A DNA stretch of 64,000 nt from assembly GCF_004912155.1 (NCBI RefSeq), contig NZ_STGX01000008.1, positions 1 to 64,000 on the forward strand, read 5' to 3'. A model generated the notes under the pieces. That model was not told the DNA's origin. It did no database searches and saw only the letters and a list, made by a program, of their open reading frames with translations. Below, in pieces: positions 33,591 through 44,400 of this stretch. Made by a program: the position numbers and the translations under genes. This DNA is from Glycomyces paridis (GTDB lineage: Bacteria; Actinomycetota; Actinomycetes; Mycobacteriales; Micromonosporaceae). Within the stretch, counting starts at the first letter, position 1; every line of letters begins with the position of its first letter.

Positions 33591-34961
33591 GTGATCCCCA
33601 TGAGCCTGGCCGCGATCGCCGACGCCGTCGGCGGAACGCTCAGCGAGCACGCCGACCCCGAGGCCGTCGTCACCGGCGACGTCGAGTTCGACTCCCGCAA
33701 GGCCGGGCCCGGAGGGCTCTTCCTCGCCATACCCGGCGCCAAAGTGGACGGCCACGAGTTCGCCGCCAAGGCCCTCGCGCAGGGCGCCGTCGCCACCGTC
33801 GCCACCCGCCCGGTCGAGGGCCCCGCGATCTACGTGGACGACGCCGTCGCCGCGCTCACCCTGCTCGCCAAGGACGTCGCGCGCCGCTCGGACGCCACGG
33901 TCATCGGCGTCACCGGCTCCAACGGCAAGACCTCCACGAAGGACCTCCTCGCGCAGGTGTGCGCCGACCTCGGCCCCACCGTCGCCACCGAGGGCAACTT
34001 CAACAACGAGCTCGGCCACCCCTACACCGTCTGCAAGACCGCGCCCGACACGAAGTACCTCGTCCTCGAACTCGCCGCCCGCGGCCTCGGCCACATCACC
34101 GAGCTGTGCACGATCGCCCCGCCGCACATCGGCGTCGTCCTCAACGTCGGCATCTCCCACCTCGACGGCTTCGGCGACATCGAGACCACCGCGCGGGCGA
34201 AGTCCGAACTGCCGCGCTTCCTGGGCCCGAACGACCACGTCGTGCTCAACGCCGACGACCCGCGCGTCAAGGCGATGGGTGAGGGCGTCGAGGCCGCCGA
34301 CGTCTACTTCGGCGTCGACGGCCCGGCCGACTTCACCGCCGAAGACCTCGAACCCGGCGACGGCCGCCACCGCTTCACCCTCCGCACCCCCGACGGCACC
34401 GCCGACGTGCAGCTCAACCTGTGGGGCCGCCACCACGTGTACAACGCCCTGGCCGCCGCCGGCGCCGCCTGGCACCTCGGCGCGAGCACCGAGGCGATCG
34501 CCAAGAGCCTCTCGGCCGCCGGACGCCTCTCCGAACGCCGCATGGACGTCTTCACCCGCCCCGACGGCACCGTCGTCATCGACGACTCCTACAACGCCAA
34601 CCCCGCCTCGATGGGCGCGGCCGTCCGCACCCTCGGGCAGCTCCCCACCGAGGGCCGCCGCATCGCGGTCCTCGGACTCATGGCCGACCTCGAAGCACAG
34701 AGCGAGGAATGCCACCACCGCCTCGGCGAACAGGCCCGCGAAGCGGGCATCGACGAGGTCATCGCCGTCGGCGACGGCACCCAACCCATCTTGACCGGTG
34801 CCGACGGCGTCACCGCCACCCACGTACCCGACCAAGCCGCGGCCATCGCGCTGCTGCGGACCCGGCTGCGCCCCGGCGACGCCGTCCTGGTGAAAGGCTC
34901 CCGATACCGGACCTGGGACGTCGCCGACCACCTGCGCGCCAAGGAGGAAACCGACCAGTGA
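33591..34961 (+). CDS. murF: UDP-MurNAc-tripeptide:D-Ala-D-Ala ligase
   Basis: Completes the pentapeptide by adding D-Ala-D-Ala. 456 residues. N-terminal [21 protein letters not shown]-loop [19 protein letters not shown], then [20 protein letters not shown] and [20 protein letters not shown] of the C-terminal domain. GTG with GGAGGA nine bases upstream; an ATG four codons later has no better site. 40 bp after murE; the stop overlaps mraY (GTGA). Confidence 0.95.
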   Translation: MIPMSLAAIADAVGGTLSEHADPEAVVTGDVEFDSRKAGPGGLFLAIPGAKVDGHEFAAKALAQGAVATVATRPVEGPAIYVDDAVAALTLLAKDVARRSDATVIGVTGSNGKTSTKDLLAQVCADLGPTVATEGNFNNELGHPYTVCKTAPDTKYLVLELAARGLGHITELCTIAPPHIGVVLNVGISHLDGFGDIETTARAKSELPRFLGPNDHVVLNADDPRVKAMGEGVEAADVYFGVDGPADFTAEDLEPGDGRHRFTLRTPDGTADVQLNLWGRHHVYNALAAAGAAWHLGASTEAIAKSLSAAGRLSERRMDVFTRPDGTVVIDDSYNANPASMGAAVRTLGQLPTEGRRIAVLGLMADLEAQSEECHHRLGEQAREAGIDEVIAVGDGTQPILTGADGVTATHVPDQAAAIALLRTRLRPGDAVLVKGSRYRTWDVADHLRAKEETDQ

Positions 34962-36085
34962 GAGCAGTAATCGTCGCCGCGTTCGTGGCGTTCGCGCTCA
35001 CCATGGCGCTCACGCCCCTCGCGGCCAAGGCCTTCCGACGCCTCAAGGCCGGACAGCCCATCCGCACCGACGGCCCCCAGACCCACCTCGCCAAGGCCGG
35101 CACCCCCACCATGGGCGGCGTCGTCTTCATCGTCACCACCGTCCTCGCCTACGCCGCGGGCCACCTCGTCCTCATGGCCCTCCCCGAACGGGTCGACGGC
35201 GTCGTCCTCAACCGCCCCACCGGCTTCACCGCCACCGGCCTGGTCCTCATCGGACTGTTCATCACCTGCGGCGCCGTCGGCTTCATCGACGACTGGCTCA
35301 AGATCCGCCGCAAGCACTCCGGCGGCATCTCCGGCCGCGCCAAGGTCATCGGCCTCTCCATCGCCGCCACGATCTTCGGCGTCATGGCCGTCTACTACAC
35401 CGGCTCGATCGACTCCCCGGACATCTCCGAGACCGTCGCGACCCCCTTCATCTCCTTCACCCGCGACATCCCCGAACTCGACATCACCAAGATCGGCATG
35501 GTCGTGGTGATCGTCCTCCTCGTCAACGCCACCGCCAACGGCGTCAACCTCACCGACGGCCTCGACGGCCTCGCCACCGGCGCCTCCATGATGGCCTTCG
35601 TGGCGTTCATCATCATCGGCTTCTGGGAGTACCGCCACTGGTGCGGCGGCGCGCAGCCGGCCGAGAACCTCTGCTACGACGTCCGCGACCCCCTCGAGAT
35701 CGCCCTCATCGCCGGCGCCGCCGCGGGCGCCATGTTCGGCTTCCTGTGGTGGAACACCTCGCCCGCCCAGATCTTCATGGGCGACTCCGGCTCCCTCAGC
35801 CTCGGCGCCCTCATCGCCGGACTCGCCTTCGCCTCCAAGACGATCCTGCTCCTGCCCATCCTCGGCGCCCTCTTCGTCATCACCACCGCCAGCGTCATGA
35901 TCCAGGTGACCTCCTTCAAACTCACCGGCAGACGCGTCTTCCGCATGTCGCCCATCCAGCACCACTTCGAACTCGCCGGCTGGTCCGAGGTCACCATCGT
36001 CGTGCGCTTCTGGATCATCGCCGGCATCGGCGTCGCCATCGCCCTCGGATTCTTCTTCGCCGACTTCCTGCGGATCGCGGGGTAG
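34958..36085 (+). CDS. mraY: Phospho-MurNAc-pentapeptide transferase (lipid I synthase)
   Basis: Ten-helix membrane enzyme moving phospho-MurNAc-pentapeptide to undecaprenyl phosphate. 375 residues. Motifs: [40 protein letters not shown] (Mg-binding Asp pair), [35 protein letters not shown] and [17 protein letters not shown] (His motif, QHH rather than HHH). GTG overlaps the murF stop; AAGGAGG upstream. Confidence 0.96.
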   Translation: MRAVIVAAFVAFALTMALTPLAAKAFRRLKAGQPIRTDGPQTHLAKAGTPTMGGVVFIVTTVLAYAAGHLVLMALPERVDGVVLNRPTGFTATGLVLIGLFITCGAVGFIDDWLKIRRKHSGGISGRAKVIGLSIAATIFGVMAVYYTGSIDSPDISETVATPFISFTRDIPELDITKIGMVVVIVLLVNATANGVNLTDGLDGLATGASMMAFVAFIIIGFWEYRHWCGGAQPAENLCYDVRDPLEIALIAGAAAGAMFGFLWWNTSPAQIFMGDSGSLSLGALIAGLAFASKTILLLPILGALFVITTASVMIQVTSFKLTGRRVFRMSPIQHHFELAGWSEVTIVVRFWIIAGIGVAIALGFFFADFLRIAG

Positions 36086-36090
36086 GCCCG

Positions 36091-37470
36091 GTGGAGACCG
36101 CCGACCGCCCCGTGGCCGACGCCGTACTCGTCGCCGGCGCCCGCGTCGCCGGAGCGGCCTGCGCCGAGGTCCTCCTCGACCGCGGCGCCGCCGTCACCGT
36201 CTACGACCGCGCCGACTCCGAGCGCATGCGCGAACTCGCCGCCCGCGGCGCCGTCTGCGTCGTGGCCGACGAGTTCGACCCCGCGCTCCTCGAAGGCGTC
36301 GAGCAGGTCGTGCTCTCCCCGGGCTTCCCACCCCACCACCCGATCGCGGCCGCCGCCCGCGAGGCCGGCATCGAGACCTTCTCCGAACCCGAACTCGCCT
36401 GGCGCCTGCGCGAGCCCGGCGCCGCCCGTTGGCTCGCCGTCACCGGCACCAACGGCAAGACCACCACCACGACCATGCTCGCCGCCATCCTGGAGACCGC
36501 GGGCCTGCGCACCGCCGCCCTCGGCAACATCGGCGTCCCGCTCGTGCGCGCGGCCAACGGCCCCTTCGACGTCATCGCCGTCGAACTCTCCAGCTACCAG
36601 CTCCACTGGTCCTCGCGCCTCGCCCCGACCGCCGGGGCCGTCCTCAACCTCGCCCCCGACCACCTCGACTGGCACGGCGGCTTCGACGCCTACGCCGAGG
36701 CCAAGGCCGCCGTCTGGCGCGGCGGCGAGGCCGTCGTCAACCTCGACGACCCCGCCGTGGTCGCCCTCGCCAAGCACACCGACGCCGCGGTCACCGGCTT
36801 CACCCTCAACCAGCCCGACCCCGGCCAGTTCGGCGTGGCCCTCGGCTACCTGGTCGACCACACCGGCCCCGAACCCGTCCAGATCTGCTCGGTCGACGAC
36901 ATCCGGCCCCCCGGCTGGCACAACGTCGCCAACGCCCTCGCCGCCGCCGCCCTCGCCCGCCAGGTCGGCGTCGCCCACCGCGACATCGGCGACGCCCTGC
37001 GCAAGTACGTCCCCGAACCCCACCGCAACGTCACGCTCACCGAGCACGGCGGCGTCACCTGGGTCGACGACTCCAAGGCCACCAACCCGCACGCCGCCGC
37101 CGCCGCGCTCGCCGCCTACGACTCCATCGTGTGGATCGCCGGCGGCCAGCTCAAAGGCGTCGACGTCGACGGCCTGGCCGCCCAGTTCGCCCCGAAGATG
37201 CGCGGCGCCGTCCTCATCGGACAGGACCGGGCACTCCTCGCCGACGCGCTGGCGCGACACGCCCCGGACCTCCCCGTCGTCGTGCTCGACGGCCGCGACG
37301 ATGCAGTGATGACCGACGTCGCCGCCCACGCGGCGGCCCTCGCCGAACCGGGGGACACCGTGCTCCTCTCCCCGGCCGGGGCCTCCTACGACATGTTCAC
37401 CTCCTACGCGCACCGCGGCGACGCGTTCGCCGCCGCCGCGCGCGCCCTGATCGAGGGTGAGGCCGAGTGA
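36091..37470 (+). CDS. murD: UDP-MurNAc-L-Ala:D-Glu ligase
   Basis: Adds D-glutamate to UDP-MurNAc-L-Ala. 459 residues. N-terminal Rossmann-like domain (VLVAGARVAGAACAEVLLDR), P-loop LAVTGTNGKTTTTTMLAAIL, ELSSYQLHWSSRLAPTAGAV, LNLAPDHLDWHGGFDAYAEA and VTWVDDSKATNPHAAAAALA. GTG five bases after the mraY stop; the stop overlaps ftsW (GTGA). Confidence 0.95.
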   Translation: METADRPVADAVLVAGARVAGAACAEVLLDRGAAVTVYDRADSERMRELAARGAVCVVADEFDPALLEGVEQVVLSPGFPPHHPIAAAAREAGIETFSEPELAWRLREPGAARWLAVTGTNGKTTTTTMLAAILETAGLRTAALGNIGVPLVRAANGPFDVIAVELSSYQLHWSSRLAPTAGAVLNLAPDHLDWHGGFDAYAEAKAAVWRGGEAVVNLDDPAVVALAKHTDAAVTGFTLNQPDPGQFGVALGYLVDHTGPEPVQICSVDDIRPPGWHNVANALAAAALARQVGVAHRDIGDALRKYVPEPHRNVTLTEHGGVTWVDDSKATNPHAAAAALAAYDSIVWIAGGQLKGVDVDGLAAQFAPKMRGAVLIGQDRALLADALARHAPDLPVVVLDGRDDAVMTDVAAHAAALAEPGDTVLLSPAGASYDMFTSYAHRGDAFAAAARALIEGEAE

Positions 37471-38741
37471 GGAGCGGGTTCACCGAGCTGCTGCGCGGCC
37501 TCCTCGACCGGCCGCTCGCCTCCTACTACCTGCTGCTCTCCTCCTCGGCGCTGCTGCTCACCATCGGCCTCGTGATGGTCTTCTCGGCCACGATGGTCGA
37601 GTCCTACCGGGCCACCGGCGACCCGTTCTCGGTCATCCTCCAGCAGGTCATCTGGGCCGTGGTGGGCCTCGTCTGCTTCTGGGTCGCCCAGCGCCTGCCC
37701 GCGCGCACCTACCGGGCCCTGTCGCGCCCGCTCCTGGTCGTCGCGATCCTCCTGGGGCTCTTCCTGGTCGTCATGTCGATCGCCCAGGACGGCTCCGAGG
37801 ACCCCTCCGGCGGCATCGCCACCGACAACCTGTGGATCCACATCGGATCGGTGCAGTTCCAGCCCGCCGAGATCGCGAAGTTCGCGCTGCTCCTGTGGGC
37901 CGCGGACTCGCTGGTGCGCCTGGGCCCGCGCATCGCCTCCTGGCGTGACCTGGCGATCCCCATGTTCCCGATCGCCGGGCTCCTCATGATCATCATCGGC
38001 TACGCCGACCTGGGAACGATGCTCATCATCGTCGCGATGTTCATCGGCCTGCTGTGGGCCTCGGGCGTGCCGCTGCGCATCCTCGGCGTCCTGTTCGGCA
38101 CCGCGCTCGTCGGCTCGGCGCTCCTCATCTTCTTCGAGGGCTACCGGATGGAGCGCATCATCTCCTTCTCGCGCCCCGAGGACTTCGCCGACACCTGGGG
38201 CTACCAGGCCATCCAGGGCTACTACGCGATCGCCGACGGCGGCTGGTTCGGAGTCGGCCTCGGCGAGAGCCGCCAGAAGTGGGAGTGGCTGCCCAACGGC
38301 CACAACGACTTCATCTTCGCCCTCATCGCCGAGGAGCTCGGCGTCGTGGGCTGCCTGGTGATCCTCGCGCTGTTCGGCGTCCTGGTCTTCACCGGCTTCC
38401 GCATCGCCCGCCGCTCCGACGACCCGTTCCGGGCGCTCGTGGCCGCGGGCGTGACCATCTGGATCGCGGGCCAGGCCTTCATCAACATCGGCGGCGTCCT
38501 CGGGCTCATCCCCATGACCGGGGTGCCGCTGCCGTTCATCTCCGACGGCGGCACCGCCCTCGTGGTCGTGCTGGCGGCCATCGGGATGCTCGCGGGGTTC
38601 GCGCGTGCCGAACCCGACGCCGCCCAGGCGCTCCGGGCCCGCAACCCCTCCCGTCTCGTACGCTTGCTGTGGGCCCCCCTGCCGCCCGCCCCTCGCTCGG
38701 ACTCCGAGTCCGAAACCGTCCCTTCGACCAGAAAGACATGA
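37467..38741 (+). CDS. ftsW: Septal SEDS glycosyltransferase FtsW
   Basis: Ten-helix SEDS-family peptidoglycan polymerase of the divisome. 424 residues. LLLTIGLVMVFSATMVESY in helix 1, FQPAEIAKFALLLWAADSLV, NGHNDFIFALIAEELGVVG and GVPLPFISDGGTALVVVLAA carry the family signatures; the acidic catalytic loop residue is in the stretch after VSIAQDG-like extracellular sequence. FtsW rather than RodA is inferred from its place between murD and murG. The partner FtsI is not in the window. Confidence 0.93.
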   Translation: MRSGFTELLRGLLDRPLASYYLLLSSSALLLTIGLVMVFSATMVESYRATGDPFSVILQQVIWAVVGLVCFWVAQRLPARTYRALSRPLLVVAILLGLFLVVMSIAQDGSEDPSGGIATDNLWIHIGSVQFQPAEIAKFALLLWAADSLVRLGPRIASWRDLAIPMFPIAGLLMIIIGYADLGTMLIIVAMFIGLLWASGVPLRILGVLFGTALVGSALLIFFEGYRMERIISFSRPEDFADTWGYQAIQGYYAIADGGWFGVGLGESRQKWEWLPNGHNDFIFALIAEELGVVGCLVILALFGVLVFTGFRIARRSDDPFRALVAAGVTIWIAGQAFINIGGVLGLIPMTGVPLPFISDGGTALVVVLAAIGMLAGFARAEPDAAQALRARNPSRLVRLLWAPLPPAPRSDSESETVPSTRKT

Positions 38742-39856
38742 CGTTGCCTCAGCTTCGATCGGTCGTCCTCGCGGGCGGCGGCACCGGCGGCCACATCTAC
38801 CCGCTCCTGGCCTTCGCCGACTGCCTGCGCCGGCACGACCCCCACGTCCGCGTCACCTGCCTCGGCACCGAGAAGGGCCTGGAGAACGACCTCATCCCCA
38901 AGGCCGGGTACGACCTCCGCAACGTCCCGGCCCACCAGCTGCCCCGCAAGGTCAACCTCGACCTGCTGCTGACGGCCCCCCGGATGCTCAAGGCCATGAA
39001 GGCGACCCGCGAGATCATGGACGAGGTCCACGCCGACGTCGTGATCGGCTTCGGCGGCTACGTCGCCGTCCCCGCCTACCTCGCCGCCTGGCGCCGCAAG
39101 ACCCCCATGGTCATCTTCGAGTTCAACGACCCGCCCGGGGTCGCCAACAAGCTCGCCCTCAAGTTCAGCGACAACCTCGCCCTCGGTTTCCCCCACCTCA
39201 AGCAGGCCTCGCCGGTCCTCGCCGACGGCACCTTCACCGGCGTCCCGCTGCGCCCCGAGATCGCCCGCCTCGACCGCGCCGCGATGCGCGCCCAGGCCTG
39301 CCAGTACTTCGGGCTCGACCCGCGCCGCCCCGTCCTGTTCGTCTACGGCGGCTCCCAGGGCGCGGCCTCGATCAACAACGCCGTCTCCGGCGCCGCCCAG
39401 GTCCTCACCCACCGCGGCGTCCAGGTCCTGCACATCACCGGCGCCCGCCGCGAAGAGCCCATCCACATCCCCGAGAACCTGCCCGTCGCCTACCGCACCC
39501 TCCCGTACCTCGACCGCATGGACCTCGGCTACGCCGCCGCCGACATGGTCCTCGCCCGCGGCGGCTCCATGACCGTCGCCGAGGTCAGCGCCCTCGGCGT
39601 GCCCACCGTGTTCGTCCCCATGCCCTGGGGCAACAAGGAGCAGTACCGCACCGCCGGGCCGCTCGTCGAAGGCGGCGGCGCCGTGTTCTGCGACGACGAG
39701 AACCTCAGCCCCGCATGGATCGAGGCCAACCTCGTGCCCCTCATCACCGACCCCGCCCGGATCGCGGCCATGTCGCAGGCCTCCGCGGCCTTCGGCTCGC
39801 GCACCGGCGACGAGGCGCTGCGCAACTACACCATCAAGGTCCTGGAGCAGGCATGA
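38738..39856 (+). CDS. murG: Lipid II synthase (UDP-GlcNAc transferase)
   Basis: Peripheral GT-B transferase adding GlcNAc to lipid I. 372 residues. Glycine loop VLAGGGTGGHIYPLLAFADC, VIGFGGYVAVPAYLAAWR, and the C-terminal donor site VYGGSQGAASINNAVS with VLARGGSMTVAEVSALGVPT. The usual HEQN segment of the acceptor side reads VIFEFNDPPGVANKLAL here, with Phe in place of His. ATG overlaps the ftsW stop. Confidence 0.94.
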   Translation: MTLPQLRSVVLAGGGTGGHIYPLLAFADCLRRHDPHVRVTCLGTEKGLENDLIPKAGYDLRNVPAHQLPRKVNLDLLLTAPRMLKAMKATREIMDEVHADVVIGFGGYVAVPAYLAAWRRKTPMVIFEFNDPPGVANKLALKFSDNLALGFPHLKQASPVLADGTFTGVPLRPEIARLDRAAMRAQACQYFGLDPRRPVLFVYGGSQGAASINNAVSGAAQVLTHRGVQVLHITGARREEPIHIPENLPVAYRTLPYLDRMDLGYAAADMVLARGGSMTVAEVSALGVPTVFVPMPWGNKEQYRTAGPLVEGGGAVFCDDENLSPAWIEANLVPLITDPARIAAMSQASAAFGSRTGDEALRNYTIKVLEQA

Positions 39857-41265
39857 GCGACGACCCGAACGACCTGACGAGCCCGATCGACGAGGGCGTC
39901 ACCGCCGAGGACCTCGGACGCGTCCTGTTCATAGGGGTCGGCGGCGTCGGCATGAACGGCCTCACCCGCCTCTACGCCACGCGCGGCCTGCCCGTCTCCG
40001 GCTCCGAGCTCAAGGACTGGCCGAGCCTGCCCGAGCTGGAGCGCCTCGGCGTGACCCTCCACCGCGAGCACACGCCCGCGAACCTCGACGGCGTCGACAC
40101 GGTCGTCCGCTCCACCGCCCACAACGACGAGCACATCGAGGTGGTCGAGGCCCGCACCCGCGGCATCCGCGTCTACCACCGCTCCGAGGCCCTCGCCGCC
40201 GCCATGACCGGCCGCCGCTCCATCGTGGTCACCGGCACCCACGGCAAGACCACCACCACCGCGATCATCACGCAGATGCTGGAGCACGCCGGCCTCGAAC
40301 CGTCCTATGTGAACGGCGGCGAGAACATCGGCGCGTTCACCGGCGCGCACGGCTCCGGCGAGTTCTTCGTGGCCGAGGCCGACGAGTCCGACCGCTCGTT
40401 CCTGCGCTACCGCCCCGAGATCGGCATCGTCACCAACATCGACCTCGACCACCTCAACACCTACGGCGACATGGCCTCCCTCACCGAGGCCTTCGAGCGG
40501 TTCTGCCGCAACACCGACAAGGACGGCCTCCTCGTCCTGTGCGCCGACAACGAGGGCACCGCCGCCCTCGCGTCGAAGCTCCGCGCCGAGGGTCGCACCG
40601 TCGCCACCTACGGGTTCAGCGACGGGGCCGACATCCAGCTCGGCGACGTCGAGACCGGCCGGGACGGCGTGGACTACACCGTCCTGCACCACAACCAGGT
40701 CCTCGGCCGCTTCCACCTGCCGATGCCCGGCCGCCACATCGCCCTGAACTCGGCCGCGGCGATCGCCGTGGGCCTGCACGCGGGACTCGAACCCGAGGAC
40801 ATCGCCGCCGGGATCGCGGCCTTCGGCGGCGTCAAGCGCAGGTTCGAGAAGCGCGGCGAGATCGACGGCTACTCGGTCTTCGACGAGTACGCCTACCACC
40901 CGACCGCCATGACCGAGGCCGTGAAGACCCTCAAGGAGGTCGCCGCCCCCGGCGACCTCGTCGTGGTCTTCCAGCCCTACCGCGTCTACCGCACCATCGA
41001 GATGCGCGAGGAGATCGCCGAGGCGCTCGCCCTCGCCGACAAGGTCGTCGTCATGGAGATCTTCGGCCCCGGCGAGGACGTGCCCGAAGGCGAAGGGGGC
41101 CAGGCCCTCGCCGACGCCATCGCGCTCCCCGAGGCCGACAAGGTCTTCGTGCCCGAATGGAAGGACGTCCCCGCCGCGGTGAAGGCCCTGGCGGGCGAAG
41201 GCGACGTCGTCGTGACGATGGGCGCCCCGCCGGTCTCGCTCATGCCCGACGACCTCCTCCGCTGA
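39853..41265 (+). CDS. murC: UDP-N-acetylmuramate:L-alanine ligase
   Basis: First amino-acid addition to UDP-MurNAc. 470 residues. N-terminal VLFIGVGGVGMNGLTRLYA, P-loop VVTGTHGKTTTTAIITQMLE, EFFVAEADESDRSFLRYRPE, VTNIDLDHLNTYGDMASL. Two motifs deviate: FDEYAYHPTAMTEAVKTLKE (most MurC have AHHP) and VFQPYRVYRTIEM (most have PHRYSRT). Both changes replace His by Tyr. ATG overlaps the murG stop; a GC hairpin seven bases after the stop ends the operon. Confidence 0.93.
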   Translation: MSDDPNDLTSPIDEGVTAEDLGRVLFIGVGGVGMNGLTRLYATRGLPVSGSELKDWPSLPELERLGVTLHREHTPANLDGVDTVVRSTAHNDEHIEVVEARTRGIRVYHRSEALAAAMTGRRSIVVTGTHGKTTTTAIITQMLEHAGLEPSYVNGGENIGAFTGAHGSGEFFVAEADESDRSFLRYRPEIGIVTNIDLDHLNTYGDMASLTEAFERFCRNTDKDGLLVLCADNEGTAALASKLRAEGRTVATYGFSDGADIQLGDVETGRDGVDYTVLHHNQVLGRFHLPMPGRHIALNSAAAIAVGLHAGLEPEDIAAGIAAFGGVKRRFEKRGEIDGYSVFDEYAYHPTAMTEAVKTLKEVAAPGDLVVVFQPYRVYRTIEMREEIAEALALADKVVVMEIFGPGEDVPEGEGGQALADAIALPEADKVFVPEWKDVPAAVKALAGEGDVVVTMGAPPVSLMPDDLLR

Positions 41266-41271
41266 CGGCGA

Positions 41272-41295
41272 GGGGCGGCGCCGCCGCGCCGCCCC
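41272..41295 (+). terminator. Hairpin ending the mur operon
   Basis: GGGGCGGCG and CGCCGCCCC pair over 9 bp around a six-base loop, starting seven bases after the murC stop. No T-run follows, as is common for actinomycete terminators. Confidence 0.65.
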
Positions 41296-41371
41296 CAACA
41301 CACCCAACGTTCACCTGTTCTTCATGCGGCGCAACGGGATCGGAGAACACCGGACTGCCGCCCCCGGACGG

Positions 41372-41377
41372 TACGAT
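41372..41377 (+). promoter_or_regulatory. -10 box of the Roco gene
   Basis: TACGAT lies 43 bp before the ATG, giving a leader of about 37 nt with AGGTGAT near the start codon. Together with the preceding hairpin it makes the Roco gene a separate transcription unit. Confidence 0.5.
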
Positions 41378-41420
41378 GTGCGGTGCCGACCCGCACCGAC
41401 CCCCGCCAGGTGATCGCCGC

Positions 41421-44400
41421 ATGCCGAACCCCAGGAGACCGATCGCGGAAGCGAAGCGGCAGCGCCGCACCGCGTTCAGCCTGACCCACTACAACCTCAC
41501 GGCCTTCCCCGAAGGCGTCAGGAACCTCAAGGACGTCGTCGACCTCGACCTCTCCGTCAACGGGCTCACCCGCGTCCCGGAGTGGATCGGCGAACTCACC
41601 CAGCTCACCCGGTTGAACCTCTACGGCAACCGGATCGAGGCCCTGCCCGAGTCCATCGGGAACCTCGTCAACCTCGTCGAGCTCAACCTCGGCGACAACC
41701 AGCTGACCTCCGTCCCCGCCTCCATCGGGCGCCTCACCGCGCTCACCCGCGTCGACCTCGACCGCAACCGCATCTCCGCGCTCCCCGGCTCGATCGGCCG
41801 CCTCTCCCGGCTGGTGCGGCTCGAGCTGTTCGCCACCCGCCTCACCGACCCCCCCGCCTCCACCGCGCGCCTGCACGCCCTCCCCCGGCTCGACCTCGGC
41901 CGCAACCCGCTCGGCGCCCTCCCCGCGCCGGTCACCGAACTGACGGGCCTGACCCGCCTCGACATGTCCAACACCGGGCTCACCGAGCTGCCCGACTCGA
42001 TCGGCCGCCTCGCCAACCTCGTCCACCTCGGACTCGACTCGAACCGGCTCAGCTCGCTGCCGCTCTCCATCGCCGCGCTCACGAAGCTCAACCGGCTCAA
42101 CCTCAACCGCAACCGCTTCACCGAGCTGCCCGAGCACATCGGCGCCCTCACCGAGCTGATCCGCCTCGACGCCGAGAACAACAAGCTCCGCGCCCTGCCC
42201 CGGTCCATCACCGAACTGGAGCACCTCGGCGGGCTCTACATCGACGGCAACCTCCTGCCCCCCGAGTACTGGGCCGCCGCGGAGACCGGCCTGGTCGAAC
42301 TGGGCCAGCTCTTCGCGGGCATCGACGTCGAGAGCGCCCCCCTCCGCGAGGCCAAGCTCGTGCTCGTGGGCGAAGGCGAGGTCGGCAAGAGCTCGCTCCT
42401 GGCCGCCATGCGCGGCGAGTCCTTCGACCCCGGCCGCGGCTCCACCCACGGCATCGAGGTCAAGACCCTGGAGACCCCCGCCCCCGACGGCGACCCGGCC
42501 CAGGCGATCACCCTCAACGCCTGGGACTTCGGCGGGCAGAAGGCCTACCGCCCCACCCACCAGCTGTTCTTCACCGCCCCCGCCTTGTACGCCGTCGTCT
42601 GGAAGGCCCGCCAGGGCCCCATGCAGGGGTTCGTGGACTACTGGATCGACCTGGTCCGCCGCCGCACCAGCGACGAGAACGTCACGATCCACATCGTCGC
42701 CACGCACGCGGACGCCGACGGCCAGCACCCCCGCATCGACCAGGCCGCGATCGCCGAGCGCCACGGCGACCTCATCGGCGGCTTCCACTTCGTCGACTCC
42801 CGCACCGGCACCGGCATCGCGGAGCTGAAGGCCGCCCTGTGGGCCTCCGCGGCCGCGATCCCCCAGATCAACCGCGAGGTCCCCGCCGCCTGGCGCGACC
42901 TGCGCCGCTCCCTCGCCCGCAGCGGCGAGTCCTACCTGGAGTACCCCGAGTACCTGCGCCGCGCCGAGTCCTTCGGCGTCGACGCCGAGGCGGCCCGCGC
43001 CCTCGCCAAGGTCGCCACCCAGCTCGGGCACTGGATCCACTACCCCGAGATCGACGGCCTGGAGAACCTCGTGGTCCTCAAGGGCGACTGGCTCAGCACC
43101 GCGATCAGCCTCGTCCTCGACGACCCGGTCACCGCCGGCCGCCACGGCCTCGTCGAGCACCGCCACCTCCGCGAGCTGTGGGACGACCCCGGCAGGCCCG
43201 CGCACATGCGCCACGACCCGAGGTTCCACCCGGCCCTGCTGCGGCTCATGGAGAAGTACGACATCTCCTACCGCATCTCGGGCCGCGAGGGCGAACCCGG
43301 CCGCAGCCTCGTCGCGCAGCTCGTGGACGAGACCCCGCCGCCGCTCGCGGCGGTCTGGGACGGGTTCGGCCCCCACCTGCGCCAGGACGAGCAGCTCTGC
43401 GAGTTCCTCGACACCCGCGGCGCCAAGGCTCTCCCCGAAGGCCTCGTGCACCGGCTCATCGTGCGCTGGCACCGCCGCTCCCTCGGCCGCGAGCGGTACG
43501 AGGAGAGCGTCCACTGGCACAACGGGTTCGTCATCCAGCCCGACCCGTACTCGCGCGCTATGGTCCGCGTCGAGGAGCAGCGGCTGCGCATCTCGGTGAA
43601 GGCCCCGTACCCGGGCCAGTTCCTCGAAGTGTTCGTCAGCGACCTCGACGAGTACGTCGGCGAGCTGTGGCCGGGCTTCCGGCTGAAGCGGCTCGTGCCC
43701 TGCGGCGGCGAGTGCCTCGACCCCGACCGCTCCCGGACGGGCCTGTTCGGACTGGAGCGCCTGCTCACCCGCCGCAGCCTGGGGCGCCGGACCGCCGAGT
43801 GCCGCCGCTGCTGGGCCGACGTGCCGATCGACGACCTCATCCACCGTCAACTGGAGAACGAGGAGCGAGCGGTTGAGACCAGCACGGTCGAAACCAGCAC
43901 GGTCGCGTCCCGCGCCGGGGGCGACCCCGAGCTCTCGCGGGCCGCCGACCTGTCCGCGGCCGAGCAGTGGGCCGCCACCCAGCGCGAGATCCGGAAGCTC
44001 ATCGCGCTCGTCTCCGACGAGGCCGCCCGCGGGCCCCGCTTCTACACCGTGGAGCTGCGGGACCGCCGGGCCTGGCACGAGCGGCTCACGCACGTGGGGG
44101 TCCGCGTGGTGCTGTGGTGCGAGCACTCCCGCCTGCCGCTGTACGTCCTCGACGGCGACCCCTCCAGCGGCGTCTACGAGATCGACGTGCCGCGCGACTG
44201 GCTGGTCCGCTCCGCGCCCTGGATCAAGCGATCCCTCAAGGCCCTCGGCTCGATCCTCGTCCCCGGCGCCGGCTTGGACGCGATCCTGCCCGGGATCGAC
44301 CCCTCGGCGCTGGAACTCCACCTGGCGCTCGCCGAGGAGTCCCTGGAGACGATCACCGAACTCGCCGGTGAAGCCCTCGACGGTGCGGGGGAGCAGCCCT

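Noticed and set aside
41383-41420. Leaderless GTG start for the Roco gene at 41383
   Set aside because: It lies five bases after TACGAT but is out of frame with the LRR domain, so ATG 41421 is kept.
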